NCBI GenBank assembly: GCA_019416685.1
Contig: DXWV01000055.1
Coordinates: forward strand, 1 to 64,000
Source: Bacteroides sp.
GTDB lineage: Bacteria > Bacteroidota > Bacteroidia > Bacteroidales > Bacteroidaceae
Reading direction: 5' to 3'
DNA: 64,000 nucleotides
This document shows positions 25,566 to 34,500 of this stretch, piece after piece. Under the pieces are notes generated by a model. That model was not told the DNA's origin, did no database searches, and saw only the letters and a list, made by a program, of their open reading frames with translations. The stretch's first letter is position 1. Every line of letters starts with the position of its first letter. The translations under genes were made by a program, and so were the position numbers.

Positions 25566-26204
25566 CTACACGTTGAGTTCGAACCGGACAGTCTCGTCAC
25601 CGCTTATCAGCGCACGGGTACCGGGAATGTTATTCTCATAGATATGTACATTGCCCAGATTCAGGGTGATCGACTTTAGAGGGAGTTCTATCTGACGGGC
25701 CATCAGGTAAAGATGATAGATATCGGAAGGCAACCCGAGGTTTGCATCGCTGCTCCGCTGGTATGCAGACAGCACCAGTTCGCCACCGTCCAGTTGGAAC
25801 TGCACCAGGCTTAAACAAGGTGCTTGGTTACTCTCCGCTCCGGTTTCGCCCAGGAACAGCACATAATTCTTACTGTTGCGTTTCTCCCGGTTGATCTTCG
25901 CGATCAGCGGCGGAAGTTTTTCGAAATACGTCGGGTAGCTGTTCACTAAGATGGAGCCGCAGTAGTCCCACCAGTTGATGCCCGCCTCCCGGTATTTCTC
26001 CACGTTACGCTCGCCCTGCATAAACAGTTGAAGTTCACTGCGGAGTTTCTTACGGGCGATATTGTGTCCCTCGAATATATCGAGCAAGTCTGCCGGGGTC
26101 AGAGACAACTGCTCATTCAAAAGATACTGTATACTTCCCTTCTTGTTAGTCTGTGTTTTTCCTGTGACAAGTATCTTGTCCAGGATACGATAATACTTAT
26201 TCAT
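25566..26204 (-). CDS. Thymidylate synthase-fold enzyme, dCMP-hydroxymethylase-like
   Basis: From the ATG at 26204 (SD AGGAG at good spacing; a frame back to 26285 also exists) this is 212 residues aligning with thymidylate synthase. ELQLFMQGERNVEKY and GINWWDYC match the N-half; APC gives the nucleophile Cys130; YQRSSDANLGLPSD gives phosphate-binding Arg150 and Asp153; HIY gives His187 and Tyr189. TS has Asn where this has Asp161, the change that makes T4 gp42 a dCMP hydroxymethylase. The Arg-rich loop of TS (RR before the Cys) is replaced by SKNY. It may be an active dCMP enzyme or a repurposed one. Confidence 0.7.
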   Translation of the reverse strand: MNKYYRILDKILVTGKTQTNKKGSIQYLLNEQLSLTPADLLDIFEGHNIARKKLRSELQLFMQGERNVEKYREAGINWWDYCGSILVNSYPTYFEKLPPLIAKINREKRNSKNYVLFLGETGAESNQAPCLSLVQFQLDGGELVLSAYQRSSDANLGLPSDIYHLYLMARQIELPLKSITLNLGNVHIYENNIPGTRALISGDETVRFELNV

Positions 26205-26281
26205 TGCCATTTCTCCTGTTAAATTTGATATGCTATAAAGATAGCAGGGAATGGCGGTGATTCCGGCATAAAATGCCTTGT

Positions 26282-26524
26282 TCATACTGCAAGAGGATTG
26301 CAGTCACTCTGGAAATGTTTTACCAGTGCATAAACCTTGCGTTCGCTCACGGAATACTTTTCAGACAAAACGGCCACGACATACGAAACCTTATCGCCTT
26401 GATTCAACAACCTCACATAATCCATATAGAGGTCAATATACCGGGCATCTTCGAGGCGTATTCCGGCCTCCTGTAGCTTTTTCAACAGTTCCCGGTTAAA
26501 GTTTAATAACTCAATCACTTTCAT
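26282..26524 (-). CDS. Small HTH protein (Mor/Com-like size)
   Basis: An 80-residue protein. The C-terminal half, YVVAVLSEKYSVSERKVY then ALVKHFQ, has the form of a helix-turn-helix (LxxxYxVSxxxVY) as in Mor-family activators or small phage regulators. The N-terminal half is helical. It precedes the TS-like gene, with a 4-base stop/start overlap to a longer TS-like frame. It may regulate the modification genes at this end. Confidence 0.55.
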   Translation of the reverse strand: MKVIELLNFNRELLKKLQEAGIRLEDARYIDLYMDYVRLLNQGDKVSYVVAVLSEKYSVSERKVYALVKHFQSDCNPLAV

Positions 26525-26539
26525 ACAACATTATTTTTG

Positions 26540-26548
26540 TATCTTTGC
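26540..26548 (+). promoter_or_regulatory. Promoter reading into the nested hairpin
   Basis: TATCTTTGC on the plus strand is a perfect Bacteroides -7 box. Transcription would begin about 26553-26556, exactly at the start of the large hairpin and opposite to the surrounding late genes. A -33 TTTG is not clear (CTTTCA at about the right place). Confidence 0.6.
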
Positions 26549-26550
26549 AC

Positions 26551-26654
26551 CATCTCACTTACTTTACAACATAATTAAAAAGCCTGAACGCGACAGGGGT
26601 ATTTGCCCCCGGTCGTGCGTTCAGGCGTACATGTTGTTAAAAGTAGGTGAGATG
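26551..26654 (+). ncRNA. Candidate structured small RNA (nested hairpin)
   Basis: A 104-base nested inverted structure. The outer arms are 26551-26572 and 26631-26654 (22 pairs with one G-T and a 2-base bulge), the inner arms 26582-26594 and 26612-26626 (13 pairs, 2-base bulge), and the tip GGGG/CCCC at 26597-26609. No protein is encoded. A perfect -7 box sits just before it, and a GGCCGGGGGCTTTTT end follows at 26664. It could be a regulatory antisense RNA, a DGR-linked RNA or a small MITE-like element; no flanking duplication is seen. Confidence 0.5.
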
Positions 26655-26710
26655 ATTTTTAACAGGCCGGGGGCTTTTTCCATCCTCCCCCGAAGGATTC
26701 TACTCTGATA

Positions 26711-27196
26711 CTATTCTACCCGGTAAAGTTCCGGATTAAAAGCATCTTTCTTTTCCCAACCGTCAGTCAACGTGTCCTGTACGTGTGTCATGGCTTTTTT
26801 ATAGAAATCGTCCAGTTCTTCCAACGTGCCGAAAATCCGGTACTGTACTTGTTCGTCGGTTCCGAACTTAAATACCACTGGGAGCGTGGATCCTTTTGTC
26901 TGCACAGCAAGGTCGTAAACTACCTTATAGTTGAACTGGTTCTCTGTAGAAAGCCACACCGGCATATCCTCATATACAAAGCCCGAAAGTATAGTTTCTT
27001 CAATCTGCTGATTATACCAGCCTATAACTACGGACTTTATGGCCTCCGGTGAGGGCTTTCCTATAAATTCCTCCTCCATATAGGTCGCAGAACCGTCCTC
27101 TTTTTCCTGCACATCCCAACGGATGCGCCATTTCTGTTTTACCGGGTTCACGCACTCGATCAGCTTCACCCCGGATGTTCCTTCTATTCGTTCCAT
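26711..27196 (-). CDS. Hypothetical 161-aa protein downstream of the RT
   Basis: A 161-residue mixed alpha/beta protein. Its ATG shares an A with the RT stop (TGATG), so the two are coupled. The segment ILSGFVYEDMPVWLSTENQFNY resembles the small phage tail-fibre chaperone/DUF4376-type proteins. It is not the four-helix Avd accessory of classical DGRs. Its role could be folding of the variable tail protein. Confidence 0.6.
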   Translation of the reverse strand: MERIEGTSGVKLIECVNPVKQKWRIRWDVQEKEDGSATYMEEEFIGKPSPEAIKSVVIGWYNQQIEETILSGFVYEDMPVWLSTENQFNYKVVYDLAVQTKGSTLPVVFKFGTDEQVQYRIFGTLEELDDFYKKAMTHVQDTLTDGWEKKDAFNPELYRVE

Positions 27197-28500
27197 CAGC
27201 TAAATACATACTTTGTTTTACCTTTACCGAACGTTTCCGTCTTAACGGTCGTCTCGAACGGGAACCCATCCGGCATTTCTCTCACTTGCGAGAGGATGTT
27301 CTTCATCTCCTCACTGTTAGTGAAGAATTTCTTCGGTTCACCGTTCAGTTCGATGGCCACGATACAGCGGTCCTCACCCTGTTCGGTCTTAATGCCCATC
27401 TCGAAGTCCTTCACTACAATCGGTAAGTTTACCAGCTCCCGGATGCTTACCACCACGCCGGGGAATCGCTTTTTGCCGTCTTCGGGCTTATAAGCGACGT
27501 TCAAGTCTTTAAATGATCTCATGTCTTTGCCTGTTAATTTTTTAAACAACATATTACAGTTGGCGTGCTTGGCCATTCCATAGAATGACGCTATCAGTTC
27601 ACGTCTCCTTTTTCTCGACTTTACCTCGTGCATTTTTCGGGCGAACTTCTGCTTGATACGCTTGCGAAGACGGACATAGTCCGCATCGTAAGTCACATAC
27701 CCCAGATAGTCGATACCCTCACCCACCGGGAATACACGTTCGTTCTCTTTGATAACAAGAGCCGGACGTTCCGTATAATAGTGGATGGCATCACGAATCT
27801 TCCATAATTCCGCTTTCGTTTTGGCCAGTACCACGCCGTCATCACAATACCGATAGAAATAACGGACAGCGTACTTGTCTTTCAGATAATGATCCAAATA
27901 AACAGACAATAGTAGATTACCCAAACCTTGTGAACTACGGAGGCCGATACTGATACCTTCCGGCATCAGGCGGACAAAGTTGTCCAGCATGGCAATGAGC
28001 TTCTTGTCCTTGAATACCCGGTTTACGCAATACATCACGAAGTCCTGTTTCACGCTCTCATAGAATTTGCGGATATCGAACTTGTAGCAGTACTGCGTTC
28101 CTTCCGGATCTTCCTTCATGTCACGACGGATATACGCCAGAAGGTCGTGCATCCCCCGTTCCTTGATACTGGCAGAAGTGGTACGAATGAAGCGTTTCCG
28201 GAGATGGCGGTCTACCACTGCCATGATAGCATGAACGGCTATACGATCTTTCATTGTAAGAATCTGAATACGCCGCAGTTTCCCACCTTCCATGATTTCC
28301 CGTTCCCGGTAGTCCTTCACCCGGAAAGTTCCGGCCGCGATTTGCGCGGTCAGTTCTGCCAGTACTTCCGGCTTATGCGCAAGCAGGTAGCTTCCTTGGT
28401 GGCTGTGTTTCCTGTCCGTTCCACGAAGGACTTGACGGAAAGAGGTGTCCATATTGGACTCCTTTATAATTTCCTCGATGACATAACCTACTCTATACAT
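27196..28500 (-). CDS. DGR-type reverse transcriptase
   Basis: A 434-residue RT. Motif A is FDIRKFYESV with Asp142. The DGR hallmark IGLRSSQ (185-191) replaces the QGxxxSP of group II intron and retron RTs. The active site is YCDD (218-221), then an EGIDYLGY block and a basic thumb near 280-300. Residues about 350-434 form an extra domain beyond ordinary DGR RTs. It follows the tail protein whose C-terminus carries the repeat, separated by a 98-base structured spacer, and would copy the template RNA with adenine-specific errors. Confidence 0.9.
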   Translation of the reverse strand: MYRVGYVIEEIIKESNMDTSFRQVLRGTDRKHSHQGSYLLAHKPEVLAELTAQIAAGTFRVKDYREREIMEGGKLRRIQILTMKDRIAVHAIMAVVDRHLRKRFIRTTSASIKERGMHDLLAYIRRDMKEDPEGTQYCYKFDIRKFYESVKQDFVMYCVNRVFKDKKLIAMLDNFVRLMPEGISIGLRSSQGLGNLLLSVYLDHYLKDKYAVRYFYRYCDDGVVLAKTKAELWKIRDAIHYYTERPALVIKENERVFPVGEGIDYLGYVTYDADYVRLRKRIKQKFARKMHEVKSRKRRRELIASFYGMAKHANCNMLFKKLTGKDMRSFKDLNVAYKPEDGKKRFPGVVVSIRELVNLPIVVKDFEMGIKTEQGEDRCIVAIELNGEPKKFFTNSEEMKNILSQVREMPDGFPFETTVKTETFGKGKTKYVFS

Positions 28501-28598
28501 AATACCTTTCTTTTTTTATTGTTGGGGCCTTCAATCCCCCGGGTCCAGCTTCTTCGAATCGTTACCGACCTACCAAACCCTACCCGACGCTCGATTTT
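28501..28598 (-). other. Structured spacer between the target gene and the RT
   Basis: Between the tail-gene stop and the RT start lie 98 bases with a GGGG/GCCCC hairpin (about 28534-28555) and an A-rich AAAAAAAGAAAGG leader before the RT ATG. In BPP-1 the stretch between template repeat and RT is a structured spacer needed for cDNA priming; the location suits the same role here. That is inference. Confidence 0.45.
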
Positions 28599-31500
28599 TC
28601 AGTTTTCCAACTTTACAGCTGCTGTTACTGAGGCTTGCTTCCCTCGGCTCCACGGTGGGGACACGTCCCCGGTGTTGTACGCCGATTTTAATTTCTTTTG
28701 GTTGTTGTTCAGACGAGAGCCGACATTCGTGTTCGAGTTCGAAGCATCGTTATTCGCATTCGCGTACGACACACCGCCCGCCGAGTTCGCGTTGTTGTAC
28801 CCACGATAAACCACACGGCTGGTAGAAGCCGATATATAATACTTATCACAATAGTACGTTGAAGACGAGCCGCTGACAGTACCGACAGGTATCATGTCCA
28901 TATATTTGCCGTGATACATTGCGACATTCCATTGATCGCTGCCGGATTTTCCTTTCACCATACGAATACTCCCGTCGGGCATCCAAATACGCCATTTATA
29001 CTGATTGCCACTGTCATTCGGAAGATCGACGCGGTCCATCATGTCGTATTTATGGCCATAAATATCTTCGTAACCGAGACAACAAGTATTATTCACCTGC
29101 TCAACGCTGGTACCGGTGCTGTCCTTATACCACGCATACTGCCGGACTTGAAATTCGATCACCGAGTTAGTCACGTTAGCGTTGATATTATGGGCTTCCT
29201 CATAGCCTATCGTGTCTTTCATGCCATATTTGGCTGTTCCGCCCGTCACACGCATGTTCGTATGTTGTCCGGCACCGCACTGTTCCTGGCTGTCACGACG
29301 GCCGTAATGGGCGTAAAACAGGTTAGCGATATGGCTGTGCAAAAGTGGGTCAATCTGTTGCATTCCGCGCTGCACACTGTAATAATGGAAATCCGTCCAC
29401 GTCATACTCGCGGCAGTTGAACTGCCGGTGATGCAACTGCGCAGCTTGCTGCCCACCACCGAGCTACCCACAACGGCACAAAGGCACTCGTCATTCTCAA
29501 CCCAGTCGGGCTCCATGTCTTCAATTTTAGTACTATTACTGAGTACGACCTTGTCAAATTCAGCGGTGTTCATAATCGTAAAGTTCAAAGTAACAGCATT
29601 GGACGGGATATCCGAAATAAGGTACATGCCTGCCTCGAACATGCAAGACAGCGTGGGGACAACAATATCAGAAACAATGGTACCCGAAGCATCCACAAAG
29701 GCGTTACCTATCAGATTCGTACCGGGAACACTCGGAAAACGTACACGTTTGTAACCGGACACATCGACCTGGCAAACGGAATAATTCGTATCAGCAGAAT
29801 AGGAATCCGCAAGGGTATCCCTGCCGCTCATCAGCTTATAACCCTTACGGTATTTACCGTCAGCCTGAATTTCTTCCAATGTCATTACTTTGGCAGAAGG
29901 AATCTCCGGCATTACATCATTAGAACTGTAGCAGCTGTAATGTTTGCCATTCAGATAATCATTCACACCCTTGCTCCAGTAATGGGGCTCAAGAAGCATC
30001 CAGTCGCCTTCCGTACCATCCAGTTTGGCTGTCGTGCAGTTCTTCACCTCGGACTGGTCAGCATAGTAATTGGAGTTTTCGTCATGCAGCGGATAATAGG
30101 TCATCTCACCATCCAGATTATTCATTGTCGTCTCTATGTTAGCTATTTTTACACTTTTGCTCGTAGGCTTCTTTGTAACTTTCGCAAGAACGCGATGACG
30201 CTTCTTCAGAATGGCCGAGATATGTCCGCTCGGCGAATAGTCATTCCCATACTTGTACCCGGTCTCATTGTCCAGATTCGACACATTCGCGTCATCCGCA
30301 ACCGAGTCATCAAACTCAATCATGGTATAATCCGGCTGTCGGATGTTTAACTCTGGGAAGTGGGCGGTCAGTTCGCCGAATTCCTCATCGGCCACGTACT
30401 TTGTTAACCGGTAGCTGCCAACAAGGCGGCACGTATCAACATTTCCGCCATTCTCATCTACTCCGCCCACTTTGAGAAGTGTGCGCAAAAGGGAACCGTC
30501 GCCTTCAAGGTCGATACCCGTAACACGGAGATATTTCACATTTGCACATCGGTTGTACAGGGTCTGCCAGTTAAGCTGTGCGCAGTTGTCGACTACCAGA
30601 CGTGTGATATTATTCGTTCCTTCCAATGTCAGACGCGAGTTCGTCAGTTTGTTCAGGTACCGCAGTTCCAGCGTCTGGAGGGTAGATGGAAGAACACATG
30701 TGTAAAGAGGTGCGCCCTGGGCGAAACTGACACCTGTCAGCGCGGACTTCCCGGCACGGAACGTTTCAAGCTTCGTATTGTTGGAAAGGTCCATGCCGGT
30801 GAAAGATGAAGATTTCAAGCCTGTCATGTTCAACTCCCGGAGATTACGACAGTTGTTTACCAATAAAGCATTCAGCGTCGTCTGCGTTGCGGCACAGCTC
30901 ACGTCAAGCGTACGGAGAGCCGTACAGTTATTCAGGTTGAGCGTCTGCAATATGGCGTGGCTTACATCTGTCAGGTCAAGGCCAAGGATACGGCTCGCGC
31001 CGTATACGTATTGCGGGTCGTTTACGATGAGGTCGGTGTCAAGTGTCAGTTCGACTTGGCTTCCGGCATCCTCGGCAAGTACGGCGCTTTGATGGGGAGT
31101 ACCGCTTGTATAACCATACCCGAAATAATACCGTTCGCTGGCTGTCAGCTTCAGCTTCCGGTTGTCCGTTGAGAACTTGTAACCGAAATAGACACCAAAG
31201 CTATCTTTCCGGTATGTGCCGCAGACATATTGGCTATCCAGGAGGGCAAAGCGGTTCTGGAGCGTGAAAGTACGGTGCGCGTATCGACTTCCCTGAAGGG
31301 CATACAAATAATCGTAATAACTCGTGCCGCCGGTGGTAGACACGCCTTCTGTCAGCGGCTTGATATACTTATACTCCCCGTCCTTGTTATAAATGCGTTC
31401 TGACCAGTTGTTCATCTGCTCTTCATTCAGTACTTCAAGCACATATTCAAGGCTCATGTTGGACCGTAACGTATCAGCCACCTCACGGAGCTTGTCCGGA

Positions 31501-34500
31501 CAACCGCGTACCAGTTCCCACAAAACACTATCGTGACCGGCAAAGGCATAACTTCCGATACTTTCATCAATGGTATTGTGCGTAATGGTGTAGTCATACT
31601 TTAGCACCGAGTCGTTACGGCTTCCCAGGATGGTATCCATGTCATAAGGGAGGAAGTACCATATCTTGCCATCCCAGGTGGCAAGCATCATATTTTTGGC
31701 CCGGTTATCCACCGCCATGAAGTAGTCGGTAATCAAATACCATGCAAACGGGCTGTCGTTTCCGAAATACTCCTTGTACTCGTTCAGGAACTTCGTCGGG
31801 TTGCCCTTACAGGAGTCAATCCAGGTCCAAAGCCGGGTAACTGCCGCCTTGTCGTCTTCATGCGCATCCGCCCAGGTAGTATCAGCCTTGAAACGGAATT
31901 CAAGAGCGTCATCGAAAGTTGAAAGATTTGAAGTTCCAAAAAGGCACAAAGCTTCGGAGTTGTTCAGAAACTCAACGCAAATACATTTGTTCCGCTGGCC
32001 ATTCAACGTTTCTTCATCGTTGTAACCCTCAATGCCCTCGAATCCGTAAACGATGGCACTCTCTGACTTTTCATTGTTAAAGTTGTACTTGCCCAGATAG
32101 GTATTTATACCGCTGCCGTCATTATCATAAAACAGGTCCATCGGGAACCCGTCCACGCCGATACGTACGTCATAATTCCCGGTATACGCAGCCTGCGGAG
32201 GAGTAAGCCATCCACAACGCTTCCAGATATCGTTCACAATACGCACCGCACCGGTATTGTGCGTACTGGAGGAATCGGAAAAGTCAGCCTTCAGACAGAA
32301 AATGCTGATCGGACGGGCTCCCGGTTTGAAAGCGTATTTAAGGTCGGGAATATTCACGCCGTTTACTTCCAGCGTCGTGCCGTATTTCTCGCTACGCTCA
32401 AAGTACAAACGGTAGTTCTTACGGGGATAAGTGGTACTGGATGTTCCCTGAATACGGAGACCGACATTCCGGGCTATGAAGTCATACTCTTTCCCGTAGG
32501 GGCTGTAGAAATAGATATCCGCTGCCACCTCAAATTTCTTATTGTTCGTTTGATTCACAAGGTCCACATCCCCCACAATGCGCATCACCGCCTTGCCCTG
32601 CTGCCTCAGTTTGTCGATATCCACGTCGGTGCCTTCGTCATTCATCACGTCATTACGGGCAAAGAGAATGACCATCTCGTCACTTGTCGGGCGGTCAACC
32701 ATGAAGTTGGAGAGGCACTCGTCATCGGTCAGTGCCCGGTTATATACGCGGAGGTTTCTCAATTCCACGTCGGCACTGTCGCTTGTCACCCTGATGGTTG
32801 ACGGTGCAGCCTGGAGCATTCCTTCAGTAGCGCCGTACTGCTTGGCACCGCACCGGATACCATTCACATACAGTTCCATCAGGCGGCTGCCGGACTTCAT
32901 GCCCACCACAAAAGCAATTTTCAGCTGGATGCCGCTGGCGAACTTCGTACCTACCTCCGTACCGCCACTGGCGCGCATCAGGGCTTCCTGCGTGGTAAGC
33001 TGCATACCTACACCGCCGTTCATACAGTCCACAACAAGGCCGCTCCGGTCTGTCACATTCGTGCAGGTCAGTTCCAGTTCGTAGGTGGCGCCGGTTGTCG
33101 TGGCGTCAGATGTAAAAGGCTTATAACCTATATCGATGGATGCGCCGTTCGTCAGTTTAAGGGAGTCGCCCGTCCACCCGTTACTCTGCCAGTCGAAGTT
33201 CTCGAATGTTGTTTTTACACCATTATATTCCCAGCTACCGGGATTGCCTTCTGTATTGCTACGACCGGCTGCCGAAAGTTTCAGTTGCAGCCCGGAAGTT
33301 GTTTCGCTCAGGTCAATGCCGGAATCGGTCACGTCAATATTGAGCGGGTAGCGGGTAGCACCGCACTGGAATCTCATGGAGACTCTTCCCTTTTCCGTGA
33401 AACGGTTCACATAAGTCTGCGTTGTTCGCGGGACGCTAACCTCCTGAGTCTGCACATTGTCACGGAAAACGGACATTTTAGTCGGAGTTGCAGAGGGGTC
33501 ATACACCACAAAATCAAATTTCACCTGTTCGAACTGTCCGGCTTCCAGAAGCGGGGTCAGGTGGTCGGACGAAGAAAAGATACGACCATCGGTAAAGCTC
33601 ATCATCGTGCCGATAAAAGGGGCACTGCTGCCCGACTTGAGGATATCGATGTAAATGCTTTCTGATTTCAGCGTCAGGTCCGCACTCGCCTCCATCTCGG
33701 CAACCATCTGAACTGTATGCCGGCCTACGTTGAAACCGGTCATCGAAAGGTTGAAACTTCCATTGGTGGTACCGCTGCGGGTCACGGTGTTGGCGTTTTG
33801 CTGTTTTCCGTCCACGTACAAGGTGACCACCTTTGTCCCGGATCCGCTAACAGTATAGGGAAGGTTGACCGTGTCGTTGGTATTATAGCCACCCCCGGCG
33901 ATGCTTCCGGCAAGATTATAGCTGCTTGTCAGTGACAAGGTAACCGCCTTAACGCTTACATACGCCCGGTTGGTCTGAGTCTTGCCTGTGATAGGGTCGG
34001 TAGTGGTGGCATAAACATATACATCGGTAGTACCTACCATGAGATACTTGGTCAGGTCAAGTGAATAGCTGCCCTTGCTCACATCATACCGGGTGTCACT
34101 GTACATGGTAGTGGAGCCGCGAAGAATGGTTATCCGGATAGTGGCCTTCTGACCGGTAGGCTGTCCCTTTTCATCACCCCCGGCGTACTGGTGGTCATAA
34201 GTATAAGTAAGAAGGGCTGAACTTCCCTCCTTGATGATCGAATGGTCAACGGAAGCGCCCAGTACTATTTTTGTCGTGGCGGTTTCTCCGCCGCCACCGC
34301 CACCGCTGCCGGCGGGAAGGTCTACGGAGACTACCTCGGCACCGCTTTTATTCTTCAGCGTCAGACGGACAGAGCTCTCGTCCTCACTGAGGTCGGCGGT
34401 AGCGCCGAAAATGGTATTCGCATCCATTTCGTTTAGTTTGGCTGTAACAGCGGAGTTCTGTACAGGATTGGTACTGGAAGCATCCAGACTTTCGTCCACC

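Noticed and set aside
26551..26654. MITE or small insertion element
   Set aside because: The arms could be terminal repeats, but no target duplication flanks them and a promoter abuts the arm, so a structured RNA is preferred.
26711..27196. Avd accessory protein of the DGR
   Set aside because: The 161-aa protein is not a four-helix bundle; its GFVYEDMPVWL pattern is nearer to tail chaperones.
28147..28809. Rightward frame of 220 codons over the RT and repeat
   Set aside because: It is antisense to the RT start and the C-type-lectin end, with no supporting feature.
32259..32801. Rightward frame of 180 codons inside the tail gene
   Set aside because: It is a shadow of the 2294-aa gene caused by higher GC content.
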